DNA from: Methylicorpusculum sp.
GTDB taxonomy: Bacteria; Pseudomonadota; Gammaproteobacteria; Methylococcales; Methylomonadaceae
Assembly (NCBI RefSeq): GCF_030651835.1
Contig: NZ_JAUSBX010000020.1
Span: forward strand, 1-64,000
Reading direction: 5' to 3'
Length of the DNA: 64,000 bases
Translations under genes and position numbers: made by a program
Notes under the pieces: generated by a model
The model's database searches: none
Told to the model about the DNA's origin: nothing
The model's input: only the letters and a program-made list of their open reading frames with translations
Part shown: positions 45,084 to 54,556 of the stretch, piece by piece
How the letters are laid out: each line of letters begins with the position of its first letter
Numbering within the stretch: the first letter of the stretch is position 1

Positions 45084-46607
45084 TCAAGCCGCTCCGCATT
45101 TAAAAAGGGTTTCGAAAATAGTGTGGTTATCCGCTTGGTTAAATTCATTAAACCGCCCATCAAATGCTGATCGCGTTTCAATTTTCTGTTTCCCCAATGC
45201 TTCTATCAACGCGCCCATGGCTAAAAGGGTTTGTGGTGAATCAGTTTGACTATACATTTCTTTGCCCAATTCCTTGAGCGTTTGTTGTTGTATCTCTAAA
45301 TCCTGATAGGTACCCAAAATTTCCTGAAATTCCTTGAGTGAGCGAATCAGCATCTTAATGGTTGATTCAGGATAAAGGCTTTGGAAAAATTCCATCAGGT
45401 ACCTCAGCTTTTTGCAGGTTTTTCTTAAGGTGTGCAATTCTGAGGGCTGAGCATCCTCTTTAATGGCGCCAGCCTGTTTGATGACTTTTTTGTAAATAGT
45501 CCATATGCGTCGATCGGCCAGGGATTTAACCGGGATTAAGGCCTGTGTCTCATCCGGCTTTTTGATGGCGGCTGAGCGGATGTAATCTTCCCATTCAATC
45601 AGCGGGGCGTAATAATCGATAGACTTGAGTTTATCAACCAGTCCGGCATGGACCGCCCGTTTTTTTTGCACCATAAAATCATACAGAGGATCCAGGTCTG
45701 CTTTCATGGTATCCGGCAGATGGTTTTTAAATGTTTCAAAATGAAGCAGATAAATGTCTAAATCTCGCGGTTCACTGGTTATTTGTCCTAACCAGGAAAA
45801 ATAGCTTGAGAACCGTTTGGTCTGGGCGACTGGCAAAACCTGTTTAAGCTGGGTCAGGCCTGTCCGGGTACGTCTGACGGCAACCCTGAAGTCATGCAGG
45901 AATTCGCTGTCAATATCGGCAATCACGCCTTGTTCATTGAGTTTGAGCGTCTTCAATAAATGGCTGTAAATATATTTGACGGCAATGTCGGCCCGCATGT
46001 CCGGCGCCAGTTTAATATTTAATTTGGAGGAATAATCCTTGGGTTTGCGGCCTTGGGTTTTCAGTGCGTCAACTAAAACCGGCTCTTGCGTTGGCATCAA
46101 GCCCAGATTCGATAACAGCTTTGACATGCGTTTAAACGCTTTATCATAGCCTTTGACGGGGTCAAGAATGACCCGGGATTGAATCGGATCATAGTGTTCA
46201 ATAGTCATTTTAAGAACGGTTTTGGCATCACTGTTATGAATATGCAGTTGATAACAGGTGTAGTCCAAGGTTGTGATTTGCATTAGCGCGCGCATGTCCA
46301 GTAAAGGACGCAATAAATCACGAAGTTCCGCTTGACTGAAATCGTCAGCAAAAGAAGGCACTTGATCCGCCTGAACTGAGTGGACGATATTGTCGGAATC
46401 CGCTTCTTTAATAAACAGCATCGATGAAAGACGGGACTGATCATATTCGCAGATCAGGTTCTTTCTGTATAAACGCCAGTCAAAACTGTCATAAAATGTT
46501 TTTAAGGCAAAATGTTGAGTGACCAGTTCCAGAACGGTCTGTTTTTCAAGTTCCAGCAACAGTTTATCGATGCTCAGATGACCTGGTAATTTAAAATGTA
46601 AAGGCAT
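45084..46607 (-). CDS. CHAD-domain protein with a CYTH-like N-terminal region
   Basis: A 507-residue soluble protein. The N-terminal ~190 residues look like a divergent CYTH (triphosphate-tunnel) domain: an opening strand, SDNIVHSVQ and alternating charged strands, but I could not confirm the ExExK signature. The C-terminal ~290 residues are a helical CHAD domain with the conserved histidine/basic motifs HDFRVAVRRTR (about 236) and HTLRKTCKKLR (about 391). CHAD domains bind polyphosphate and localise to polyphosphate granules. It is followed by a ParA-like ATPase and faces the sixA-pst-phoU block, which makes a phosphate-storage role likely. Confidence 0.85.
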   Translation of the reverse strand: MPLHFKLPGHLSIDKLLLELEKQTVLELVTQHFALKTFYDSFDWRLYRKNLICEYDQSRLSSMLFIKEADSDNIVHSVQADQVPSFADDFSQAELRDLLRPLLDMRALMQITTLDYTCYQLHIHNSDAKTVLKMTIEHYDPIQSRVILDPVKGYDKAFKRMSKLLSNLGLMPTQEPVLVDALKTQGRKPKDYSSKLNIKLAPDMRADIAVKYIYSHLLKTLKLNEQGVIADIDSEFLHDFRVAVRRTRTGLTQLKQVLPVAQTKRFSSYFSWLGQITSEPRDLDIYLLHFETFKNHLPDTMKADLDPLYDFMVQKKRAVHAGLVDKLKSIDYYAPLIEWEDYIRSAAIKKPDETQALIPVKSLADRRIWTIYKKVIKQAGAIKEDAQPSELHTLRKTCKKLRYLMEFFQSLYPESTIKMLIRSLKEFQEILGTYQDLEIQQQTLKELGKEMYSQTDSPQTLLAMGALIEALGKQKIETRSAFDGRFNEFNQADNHTIFETLFKCGAA

Positions 46608-46770
46608 GATGAGTGTGTTAGATGACTAAAAATAAACGTTTGGTTACTTGTACCGAGACGGTTATTGTCATAAATTTTTGATTTTAGCAAGCTAATATTA
46701 AAAAACCATGACAAAGTGCCGTATGTTCCTGTGTTACTTTGATGTATCCATTTTTTAATTTAATTGGTAG

Positions 46771-46923
46771 GTATCTGCTCACCCCCTCCAATTTTAGTGG
46801 GTGTAGGTGGTTGATTGAAAAGGCTTCTGCAACAGGAATGTTGCAGATAGCTACAGGGACGTATTGATGCGTCCTTTGAAATCAAGCACCTATACCCTTA
46901 ATTCAAAGCGGGCGAGTAGTTAC
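46771..46923 (+). mobile_element. MITE family A, copy 2
   Basis: A complete 153-bp element. The ends are gtatctgctcaccccc and, reverse-complemented, gtaactactcgcccgc. It has the internal hairpin ctgcaaca-ggaa-tgttgcag. An 8-bp target duplication with one mismatch flanks it: attggtag at 46763-46770 and atgggtag at 46924-46931. The insertion lies immediately upstream of sixA, and an ATG inside the element is in frame with sixA. Confidence 0.92.
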
Positions 46924-46938
46924 ATGGGTAGCCGGATG

Positions 46939-47463
46939 ATGCAAAGAGAGTTATTTATATTAAGACATGCCAAGTCGGATTGGGGAATAGAAACGGATGA
47001 TTTTAACCGTCCATTGAAGAAAAAAGGCAAAAAAGCTGCGCTGCGAATGGGCTTATGGCTGAAGCAGGAAGACCTTGTTCCTGATTGTATCATCACTTCA
47101 CCCGCGGTCAGGGCGCTTAAGACTGCGCAATTGGTTTGTGAGGCCATGGCTTTTGATAGGCGCTCAGTCATTAAAGATCCTCGGGTTTACGATGCCGATG
47201 TGGCGTCATTACTGCTTGTGTTGGCCGAACATTCGAAGACTTATCGGCGTGTTTTATTAGTCGGACATAATCCTGATCTGGAAGCGCTTTTAAGCTATCT
47301 CGCTGACAAGGTAGACGTGCCGCCGGACGGAAAATTGTTTGCAACAGCAACACTGGCAAGGCTCATGATGCCGGATGACTGGACACACTTAACCCGCTCA
47401 TCAGCGAAGTTATTGTTGCTTATTCGAGCCGCTGATTTACGATCTGAAGAGGATCCTGATTAA
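46939..47463 (+). CDS. sixA: phosphohistidine phosphatase SixA
   Basis: A 174-residue histidine phosphatase (phosphoglycerate-mutase fold). MQRELFILRHAKSD has the catalytic RHA at 9-11, and the second conserved His lies in LVGHNPDLEALL (about 98-109). SixA removes phosphate from histidine of phosphotransferase or phosphorelay proteins. I chose the ATG at 46939 because family members start directly at the RELFILRHAKS strand. A frame opening at 46864 would translate the end of MITE copy 2. It faces the CHAD-ParA operon and leads toward pst. Confidence 0.92.
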   Translation: MQRELFILRHAKSDWGIETDDFNRPLKKKGKKAALRMGLWLKQEDLVPDCIITSPAVRALKTAQLVCEAMAFDRRSVIKDPRVYDADVASLLLVLAEHSKTYRRVLLVGHNPDLEALLSYLADKVDVPPDGKLFATATLARLMMPDDWTHLTRSSAKLLLLIRAADLRSEEDPD

Positions 47464-47540
47464 CGGCTAACTTGGCTGACAGGAAATAAATGGTCTGACG
47501 AGTGCGATTTTGCAAGCCTCAGTTGGACGTTTGCGGCTTA

Positions 47541-47703
47541 TATACTTCGCGCGGTCATGTTTGCGGCTTTTATGGCAATGCTATTTTGTTCGAGAGCAAG
47601 GCGCGGAAACAGGCGCATAGCAAGCTATGTAACTGTTTTCGCAACGCTGCTATCGGACAAAAGAGCGCGTCAGAAAACTGCAAATGTGACCGCGCGAAGT
47701 ATA
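47541..47703. repeat. 163-bp long-hairpin element between sixA and pstS
   Basis: Terminal arms tatacttcgcgcggtca (left) and its complement tgaccgcgcgaagtata (right) are perfect. The interior is also palindromic throughout: gctattttgt, gagcaaggcgcggaaacaggc and catagc pair with their imperfect complements around a centre near 47632. There is no flanking duplication that I can see. It could be another MITE-like unit or a long RNA hairpin. It fills most of the 280 bp upstream of pstS. Confidence 0.75.
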
Positions 47704-47745
47704 ATCCTGGATTACTTTTAAAAGAGTGTTGGAAGAGGGGAGCGG

Positions 47746-48732
47746 ATGAAATTCGACAAATACACACAGATAAGCGGATTTTTTTTAGCCATGCTGGCTG
47801 CTCAAGCCAACGCTCTTCCGGTTGTTGATCCCGGTATTCCCGAATATCAGCGAGTGGGCGGAATTTCCGGAAATCTTTCCAGCGTCGGTTCTGATACGTT
47901 AGGTAGCTTGATGACACTTTGGGCGGAGGAATTCAGACGCGTTTATCCCAATGTCAATATCCAGTTTCAGTCGCTGGGTTCTTCCAGTGCTTCGCCCGCG
48001 TTGTCGGAAGGAACCGCTAATTTGGGGCCTATGAGCCGAAAAATGAAAGACAGTGAGTTGGAAGCTTTTGAAAAAAAATTCGGTTACAATCCGTTGGCTG
48101 TGCCGGTAGCCATTGATGCCTTGGCTATATTTGTCAATAAAGATAATCCAATCAGAGCGTTAACGCTCCCTCAAGTCGATGCGATGATGTCTTCAACCCG
48201 AAGATGCGGTCATCCCTTCGATATCATTCGATGGGGGCAGGTGGGGCTTGATGGCATTTGGCGGGGAAGATCGATACAGCTTTATGGGCGCAACTCAGTT
48301 TCAGGAACCTATGGGTATTTTAAAGCGCAGGTCTTGTGTGGCGGCGATTTCAAAAATAATGTCAATGAGCTGACGGGCTCGGCATCAGTGGTACAAGCTA
48401 TTTCTGTTTCTCTAAACAGCATTGGTTATTCAGGGATTGGTTATGCAACATCGGGAGTAAAAAGTGTTGCTTTGGCGATTAAGCCAGGTATGAGCTACGT
48501 TGAGGCCACGCCCGCAAATGCCATTAACGGAACCTACCCACTTGCCCGCTATTTGTATATTTATGTGAACAAGCACCCCACTAAACCCCTGGCGTCCATG
48601 GAGCTTGAATTTCTGAAATTAGTATTATCCAGACGTGGGCAGGAGATGGTGATCAAAGACGGTTATATTCCTTTGCCTAAAGAGATGATAGACAAGATTT
48701 TGAGTTCTCTTGACTCCGGTTATAAGAACTGA
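47746..48732 (+). CDS. pstS: phosphate ABC transporter substrate-binding protein PstS-like
   Basis: A 328-residue periplasmic phosphate-binding protein. The signal peptide is about 1-24 (ends ANA). Phosphate contacts are recognisable: SVGSDTLG (about 46-53), [11 protein letters not shown] (about 76-86), a [10 protein letters not shown] segment (about 89-98) and [12 protein letters not shown] (about 184-195). It is the first gene of pstS-pstC-pstA-pstB-phoU. It has a gagg-type ribosome site. I found no PhoB-type direct repeats before it; a long hairpin element lies there. Confidence 0.93.
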   Translation: MKFDKYTQISGFFLAMLAAQANALPVVDPGIPEYQRVGGISGNLSSVGSDTLGSLMTLWAEEFRRVYPNVNIQFQSLGSSSASPALSEGTANLGPMSRKMKDSELEAFEKKFGYNPLAVPVAIDALAIFVNKDNPIRALTLPQVDAMMSSTRRCGHPFDIIRWGQVGLDGIWRGRSIQLYGRNSVSGTYGYFKAQVLCGGDFKNNVNELTGSASVVQAISVSLNSIGYSGIGYATSGVKSVALAIKPGMSYVEATPANAINGTYPLARYLYIYVNKHPTKPLASMELEFLKLVLSRRGQEMVIKDGYIPLPKEMIDKILSSLDSGYKN

Positions 48733-48889
48733 ACCTGTTTTACCCGGCAAATATGCCTATCTGAATCTGTACTGTATTTTTTGCTCAGTCGTAACGTGCC
48801 AAAACGAAGGCATGGTTGCGGCTCCTCATTTACTTTTTTCATAGGAAGTCTGATATTACAATGCTCCGGTTGAATTTCTGAGTCATGGC

Positions 48890-51169
48890 ATGAGCGAAAA
48901 GCAATTTTCCAGGCCTGCCTTTTTTGCTTCCCGCATCAAAACTTGTGGCGGCTGGTATGGCTTATGGCGAATGACGAAGGATGCGCTGCTGCGTTATTGC
49001 GTTCATGCCGGCGGTTACGGCGTCATGCTGATGATTGCACTGATGTTCTTTTACCTGGTGGCGATGGTTATGCCCTTGTTTGTTGGCTCTTCAATAAAAC
49101 AGGTCGGAGGATACCCGGTTCCGGATTCTGCGGCAGGCAAAACATTGCTGCTGGGTATGGAGGAGAAAAACAAGCTGGGCGTCCGATATACGGACAAAGG
49201 GCGCATCATTTTTTTTGAGACGGAAACCGGACGAAGCGTTAAAACGGCGTCCATTCCGCTGCCTGAAAATGTCACCATAACAGGCATTAGCCGTGAAGGG
49301 GGTGATCAGTCCTTAGTGGCGTTTGGCCTTTCTGACGGCAAGGCGCTTCTGGTTCAGCCGCATTACGCGCTGACTTTTGAGCATGATCAGGGAGTGATCA
49401 TCCCTTCAATTAATTTTCCTTTCGGTCAAGAGCCTATCAAACTGGATGAATCCGGAGAATCTTTGTCCCGGCTGGCCGTTGCCAGCGAAGAAGGACAGGC
49501 CACTTTGGCAGTTATGACGGCATCGGGTCGTCTGGTGCTCACCAGGCTGGCGGCAATCAGTTCTCCGCTCTGGGCTTCCGGCTTTAAAATAGTCCGCAAG
49601 GAATTTACTTTACCTTTGGGACCCATTGAGCATGTGCTTCTGGATAAGGCCGGACGCACTGTTTATTGGGTTGAAGCATCGGGCGTTCTCAATTGGGTTA
49701 AGGTTGATCCGGCATTTGAGGTTTTGTCCCAAGGTCGGCAAGACCTTGTCGGCCCCGGCCGAAAGCTGAGTAGTGTAACGCTGCTAAACGGACATTTGTC
49801 GATACTGGCCGGAGATGACGCCGGATCGGTTAGTCAGTGGGCTTGGGTTTTGGGCGGGCTTGATCAGTCGGTTTTGCAAAAATTAAGAACGTTTAACGTA
49901 TCCGCTCAAGCGGTCACGTCGATTGAATCCGAGCAACGGCGAAAAGGTTTTATTGCCCTGGATGTAACCGGTAAAGCCGCGCTCTTTTATTCCACCAGTG
50001 AACGGAAATTACTCGAATACCGCTTGTCCGAAAACAAAATCCGGATGATGGCTTTAGCGCCCCGGGCTACTGCGCTTTTAAGTGAGTCGGAAGACGGCAG
50101 GCTGACCTTATGGCGATTGACCAATAACCACCCTGAAGTGTCGTTAAAGGCTTTGTGGCAAAAAATCAGCTATGAAAGCTACGCAAAACCGGATTATGTT
50201 TGGCAGTCGTCCTCGTCCGGCAATGACTTTGAACCCAAATACAGCTTGACACCGCTTGTTTATGGCACCTTAAAAGCCGCATTTTATGCCTTGTTATTTG
50301 CCGTTCCTCTGGCTTTGGCCAGTGCCGTTTATACCGCTTACTTTATGGCTCCTGCCATGCGGAAAATAGTGAAGCCCGGTATCGAAATTATGGAAGCGCT
50401 ACCCACCGTTATTTTAGGGTTTTTGGCCGGACTTTGGCTGGCGCCTTTTATCGAAGCGCACTTGTTCGGCATTATCTTTACTTTATGGGTGACGCCAATC
50501 AGTGTTTTGCTGGCGGCTTACGGTTGGCAATATGCGCCCTCTTCATGGCGTCACAGTTTACCGGACGGCTGGGAAGCGGCATTTTTGATGCCGTTGATCA
50601 TGCTTGTGGTTTGGCTTTGTTTAAGTTTTGGCGGGCCGATGGAGGCCGAGTTTTTTGATGGGGGTATAAAAGACTGGTTATCTCAACAGTGGGGTATCGA
50701 ATATGATCAACGCAATGCGATGGTCGTCGGTATTGCTATGGGATTTGCCGTGATTCCTGGCATTTTCTCGATTGCAGAAGACGCTATTTTTAATGTGCCT
50801 CGTCATCTGACCATCGGTTCGCTGGCTTTAGGAGCAACACGATGGCAAACGATGACTAGGGTTGTGCTGTTAACGGCCAGTCCCGGTATTTTTTCAGCGG
50901 TTATCGTCGGTTTTGGCCGTGCGGTGGGGGAGACGATGATCGTGTTGATGGCCACCGGAAATACGCCGATGATGGATTTTAGTATCTTTCAGGGCATGCG
51001 AACCTTGTCGGCAACCATTGCTATTGAGATGCCCGAATCCGAGACCGGCAGCACGCATTCCCGGTTGTTGTTTCTGGCGGCATTGCTGCTCTTCATGTTT
51101 ACATTTGTAGTCAACACGCTATCAGAGTGGATTCGTCAGCGACTACGCCGCAGCTATAGCGCCTTGTGA
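48890..51169 (+). CDS. pstC: phosphate ABC transporter permease PstC, long form
   Basis: A 759-residue inner-membrane permease of the Pst importer. It is more than twice the length of E. coli PstC. One TM (about 40-62) is followed by a ~380-residue extracytoplasmic beta-rich domain with repeated blade-like segments (LVAFGLSDGKALL..., AALFYSTSERKLL..., LTLWRLT), reminiscent of a propeller. The canonical TM domain begins near 453, with the ATPase-coupling loop ALGATRWQTM near 645. The extended form occurs in several gammaproteobacteria. Its stop overlaps pstA by 4 bp. Confidence 0.93.
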   Translation: MSEKQFSRPAFFASRIKTCGGWYGLWRMTKDALLRYCVHAGGYGVMLMIALMFFYLVAMVMPLFVGSSIKQVGGYPVPDSAAGKTLLLGMEEKNKLGVRYTDKGRIIFFETETGRSVKTASIPLPENVTITGISREGGDQSLVAFGLSDGKALLVQPHYALTFEHDQGVIIPSINFPFGQEPIKLDESGESLSRLAVASEEGQATLAVMTASGRLVLTRLAAISSPLWASGFKIVRKEFTLPLGPIEHVLLDKAGRTVYWVEASGVLNWVKVDPAFEVLSQGRQDLVGPGRKLSSVTLLNGHLSILAGDDAGSVSQWAWVLGGLDQSVLQKLRTFNVSAQAVTSIESEQRRKGFIALDVTGKAALFYSTSERKLLEYRLSENKIRMMALAPRATALLSESEDGRLTLWRLTNNHPEVSLKALWQKISYESYAKPDYVWQSSSSGNDFEPKYSLTPLVYGTLKAAFYALLFAVPLALASAVYTAYFMAPAMRKIVKPGIEIMEALPTVILGFLAGLWLAPFIEAHLFGIIFTLWVTPISVLLAAYGWQYAPSSWRHSLPDGWEAAFLMPLIMLVVWLCLSFGGPMEAEFFDGGIKDWLSQQWGIEYDQRNAMVVGIAMGFAVIPGIFSIAEDAIFNVPRHLTIGSLALGATRWQTMTRVVLLTASPGIFSAVIVGFGRAVGETMIVLMATGNTPMMDFSIFQGMRTLSATIAIEMPESETGSTHSRLLFLAALLLFMFTFVVNTLSEWIRQRLRRSYSAL

Positions 51170-52821
51170 TGAAGTCCTGGCTGCGCACCGATACCCCCTG
51201 GATCTGGCTGAATGCCGCGGCTGTCAGTGTCAGTCTGTTATTGGTGTCCGGGCTTTTACTCCTTATCGCCATTCAGGGCTTGGGTCATTTTTGGCCCAAA
51301 TCGGTTGCAGAAATGAGTTACCTCGATGAAAAGGGCCAAGTCCGGATGATTATTGGCGAAATAGCCGGAACGAATCAACAAGGCGCGTTTATCGCCGGAT
51401 CTGCAGATGCTGGAGATGAAACAGCTGAAAGTGTATCTTTTCAATATTTGATCAAATCCGGAAACCGGGATGTCAATGGATTTGATTTCCACTGGGTATC
51501 AGCCAACAGGATAGAGCGCTGGCATTATCCTGATCAAGTGATGGTGATAGAGCGTAAGGAATGGGGTAATTATTACGGATTTATAGAAAGTATCAACGAG
51601 CAGGGCCGCGTCATTGCCACCAATCTGGAGGCCTGGCCTGTGTTATGGACTAAGCTGGACGAAACATCAAAACGAATTAAAAAAATTCAACAGATTGAAA
51701 GTCATGCCATAAGAAAGATCAGCCAACAACTTGAGCAATTAAAGCTTAGAAAAAAGCGTTTGTTGATGGAGAATTCTACCCAGCCGGATGAATTGAGCCT
51801 GCTCGAAGCTGAAATAACCCGCCACGAAGGGCAATACCAACGCTATCTGGATGAATTAGAGCAGCTATACCCGTTGATTAAACAGTACACTGTGGTTGCC
51901 AGGGATGCAAATGAACAACGGCAAATAATTCCTTTGGCTAACATCGTTCGAATTTATCAGCCCAACAGGCTGAACGGCAGCGATAAAATCCGCATTTATG
52001 GGGCACGGCTTACTGAGTTTTTGACAGGAGATCCCCGGGAGGCCAACAGTGAAGGCGGAATTTTTCCGGCGCTGTTCGGCACCGTGATGATGGTCATCGT
52101 GATGTCACTCGTCGTTGCACCTCTGGGCGTTGTTGCTGCGATTTATCTTCAGGAATATGCCAAACAGGGCTTTGTCACGCAATTGATTCGAATCGCTGTG
52201 CATAATCTGGCGGGCGTTCCGTCTGTGGTGTTTGGCGTCTTTGGTTTGGGTTTTTTTGTCACGTTGTTGGGTGGAGAGATGGACCGCTTATTTTATCCGG
52301 AGGCCTACCCTGTCCCCGTGTTTGCAACTCCGGGTTTGCTTTGGGCCTCTTTGACCATGGCCATGTTGACTTTGCCGGTGGTGATCGTGTCTACCGAAGA
52401 AGGCTTGCTGCGTGTGCCTAGGTCGATACGCGAAGGGAGTCTGGCGTTAGGCGCAACTCAGGCTGAAACACTATGGCGGACAGTTTTGCCCTTAGTCAGT
52501 CCGGCGATGTTGACCGGATTGATTTTAGCTGTTGCCAGAGCAGCGGGTGAGGTGGCGCCCTTGATGCTGGTGGGGGTTGTGAAACTGGCGCCGGCTTTGC
52601 CGGTAGACGGTTCGTTTCCCTTTGTGCATTTGGAAAGAAAGTTTATGCATTTAGGGTTTCATATTTACGATGTAGGGTTTCAAAGTGCGCATATTGAAGC
52701 CGCAAGACCGCTGGTTTACGCCACGGCTTTGTTGTTGGTCCTGGTTATTATCTGTCTCAATCTGACTGCGGTGTGTATCAGGAATTATCTGCGGAAAAAA
52801 TACCAGGCGATGGAGGAATGA
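51166..52821 (+). CDS. pstA: phosphate ABC transporter permease PstA, long form
   Basis: A 551-residue permease pairing with PstC. It has TM1 (about 13-35), a periplasmic extension including a charged coiled coil (about 165-228: [15 protein letters not shown]..., [12 protein letters not shown]), then the permease domain from about 298 with the coupling loop [11 protein letters not shown] near 428. The N-terminal extension matches the long PstC and probably forms a joint periplasmic platform. It overlaps pstC at its start and the pstB ribosome site at its end. Confidence 0.93.
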   Translation: MMKSWLRTDTPWIWLNAAAVSVSLLLVSGLLLLIAIQGLGHFWPKSVAEMSYLDEKGQVRMIIGEIAGTNQQGAFIAGSADAGDETAESVSFQYLIKSGNRDVNGFDFHWVSANRIERWHYPDQVMVIERKEWGNYYGFIESINEQGRVIATNLEAWPVLWTKLDETSKRIKKIQQIESHAIRKISQQLEQLKLRKKRLLMENSTQPDELSLLEAEITRHEGQYQRYLDELEQLYPLIKQYTVVARDANEQRQIIPLANIVRIYQPNRLNGSDKIRIYGARLTEFLTGDPREANSEGGIFPALFGTVMMVIVMSLVVAPLGVVAAIYLQEYAKQGFVTQLIRIAVHNLAGVPSVVFGVFGLGFFVTLLGGEMDRLFYPEAYPVPVFATPGLLWASLTMAMLTLPVVIVSTEEGLLRVPRSIREGSLALGATQAETLWRTVLPLVSPAMLTGLILAVARAAGEVAPLMLVGVVKLAPALPVDGSFPFVHLERKFMHLGFHIYDVGFQSAHIEAARPLVYATALLLVLVIICLNLTAVCIRNYLRKKYQAMEE

Positions 52822-52826
52822 ACGCA

Positions 52827-53585
52827 ATGAATGACTGTATTGTCAAGGTGGATAATTTATCGCTATTTTATGGGGCCAAACGAGCGCTTCATAAAGTCAA
52901 TATGGACATTCCCCGGCAAAGAGTGACGGCATTCATTGGTCCTAGTGGTTGCGGCAAATCCTCTTTGTTAAGATGTATTAACCGCCTGAATGATTTGCTG
53001 GATGATGTGAAAATTGACGGCAGCATATTTCTCGATCATCAGGATATTTATGCCAAGTCATCAAACGTTCCGGCACTGCGCAGGCGGGTAGGAATGGTGT
53101 TTCAACGGCCCAATCCTTTTCCAAAGTCGATTTATGAAAATGTCGCCTATGGGCTTAGAATTCAGGGTATCAATCAGCGTAAGACGCTGGATGAAAAAGT
53201 AGAATTGGCTTTGCGCAAAGCAGCGCTCTGGGATGAGGCTAAAGATCGCCTTCACGATAGCGCATTGAATCTGTCCAGCGGCCAGCAACAAAGGCTGGTG
53301 ATTGCTCGGGCAATCACTATAGAACCTGAGGTTTTGTTGCTGGATGAACCTGCTTCTGCGCTAGATCCTATTTCGACCTTGAAAATAGAAGAATTAATCA
53401 GCGAGTTGCGAAATCAATATACCATCATCATCGTTACCCATAATATGCAGCAAGCAGCCAGGGTATCTGATGTAACGGCATTCATGAATAAGGGCGAACT
53501 GATTGAGATTGGCACAACCAGTCAATTATTTACCAACCCGTCAAAAAAACAGACGGAAGATTATTTAACCGGACGCTACAGCTAA
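52827..53585 (+). CDS. pstB: phosphate ABC transporter ATP-binding protein
   Basis: A 252-residue ATPase driving PstCA. It has Walker [10 protein letters not shown] (about 37-45), the Q-loop [11 protein letters not shown] typical of PstB, the signature LSSGQQQRL and Walker B VLLLDEP. The signature has Ser in place of the first Gly of LSGGQ, a small deviation. I chose the ATG at 52827 because ggagga ends 9 nt upstream, inside the pstA 3' end. An ATG at 52818 is too close to that site. Confidence 0.96.
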   Translation: MNDCIVKVDNLSLFYGAKRALHKVNMDIPRQRVTAFIGPSGCGKSSLLRCINRLNDLLDDVKIDGSIFLDHQDIYAKSSNVPALRRRVGMVFQRPNPFPKSIYENVAYGLRIQGINQRKTLDEKVELALRKAALWDEAKDRLHDSALNLSSGQQQRLVIARAITIEPEVLLLDEPASALDPISTLKIEELISELRNQYTIIIVTHNMQQAARVSDVTAFMNKGELIEIGTTSQLFTNPSKKQTEDYLTGRYS

Positions 53586-53598
53586 AAGGAGCCATACG

Positions 53599-54318
53599 AT
53601 GGATGTGAGCAAAATCGGGCATCATATATCCCGTAAATTCAATGAAGAACTTGAAGATATCCGCAATAAAGTCATGATCATGGGCGGCCTTGTTGAAAAC
53701 CAGATTGATGAGGCTGCCACGGCGTTAATGAACAGCGATTTGGAGCTGGCCGAAAAAGTCATACAACAAGACAGTCAGGTTAATCAGCTGGAAATGCAGA
53801 TTGACAAGGAGTGCACCCAAATCATGGCTTTACGGCAACCTGCGGCTTTTGATTTGCGCTTGCTGTTGTCGGTGATAAAAACCATCAATGATCTGGAACG
53901 AGCCGGTGATGAAGCGATAAAAATTGCGGAAATGGCTATTCACTTGAATGGTATGGATCATAAGCATAAGGGTGAAGATTACTATGAAATCCAGCATCTT
54001 GTGTCTATGGTGAAAGAGATGCTGCACGGAGCGCTGGATGCGTTTGCCCGAATGAATGTAGACCAGGTGGTTGCAATTACCGGTCAGGATCAAAAAGTGG
54101 ATAGGGAATACAGCAGTATCATTCGTCAACTGATCTCCAGAATGATGGAAGATCCGCGAAATGTTGGCCGGGCACTGGATGTGTTATGGATGGCCAGGGC
54201 CTTGGAACGTATCGGCGATCATGCCTGCAATATTTGCGAGCATGTGATTTACATGGTCAGAGGCGAAGATGTGCGGCATATCAGCCATGAAGAACTGGAG
54301 CGCAAGATACAAGGCTAG
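53599..54318 (+). CDS. phoU: phosphate transport regulator PhoU
   Basis: A 239-residue all-helical protein of two three-helix PhoU repeats. Metal-cluster segments are ERAGDEAIKIAEMA (about 98-111) and ALERIGDHACNICEHV (about 199-214). It connects the Pst transporter to the PhoR/PhoB system and restrains phosphate uptake. phoB and phoR are not in the window. It lies 13 bp after pstB with aaggag before the ATG. MITE copy 4 follows 78 bp later. Confidence 0.97.
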   Translation: MDVSKIGHHISRKFNEELEDIRNKVMIMGGLVENQIDEAATALMNSDLELAEKVIQQDSQVNQLEMQIDKECTQIMALRQPAAFDLRLLLSVIKTINDLERAGDEAIKIAEMAIHLNGMDHKHKGEDYYEIQHLVSMVKEMLHGALDAFARMNVDQVVAITGQDQKVDREYSSIIRQLISRMMEDPRNVGRALDVLWMARALERIGDHACNICEHVIYMVRGEDVRHISHEELERKIQG

Positions 54319-54396
54319 CGGGCTTTGTTCAGGACGAACGAGCCAAAAAGAGCGGTTGAAAAAGCTCACTCGTCCAATCTCAAGCAAAAGATTTTT

Positions 54397-54550
54397 GTAA
54401 CTACTCGCCCCCTTTGAATTAAGGTCGTAGGTACTTGATTTCAAAGGACGCAACAATACGTCCCTGTCGCTCTCTGCAATATTCCTTTTGCAGAAGCCTT
54501 TTCAATCAACCGCCTACACCCAATAAAATGGGAGGATGGTCAGAAGATAC
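54397..54550 (-). mobile_element. MITE family A, copy 4
   Basis: A complete 154-bp element in reverse orientation, the most diverged copy, but its hairpin (ctgcaa / ttgcag) is retained. The left end is gtaactactcgccccc. A perfect 8-bp target duplication agattttt flanks it at 54389-54396 and 54551-54558. The right duplication overlaps the first bases of the bamD stop codon (complement), so the element inserted exactly at the bamD 3' end. Confidence 0.92.
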
Positions 54551-54556
54551 AGATTT

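Noticed and set aside
46665-46686. Possible PhoB box upstream of sixA (TTGTCATAAAT followed by TTTTGATTTTA)
   Set aside because: Only the first half-site is good; the second matches at about 4 of 7 positions, and the MITE lies between it and sixA. Too weak to call.
54184-54456. A minus-strand frame across the phoU 3' end and MITE A copy 4
   Set aside because: Its N-terminus is encoded by the repeat and the remainder is antisense to phoU.
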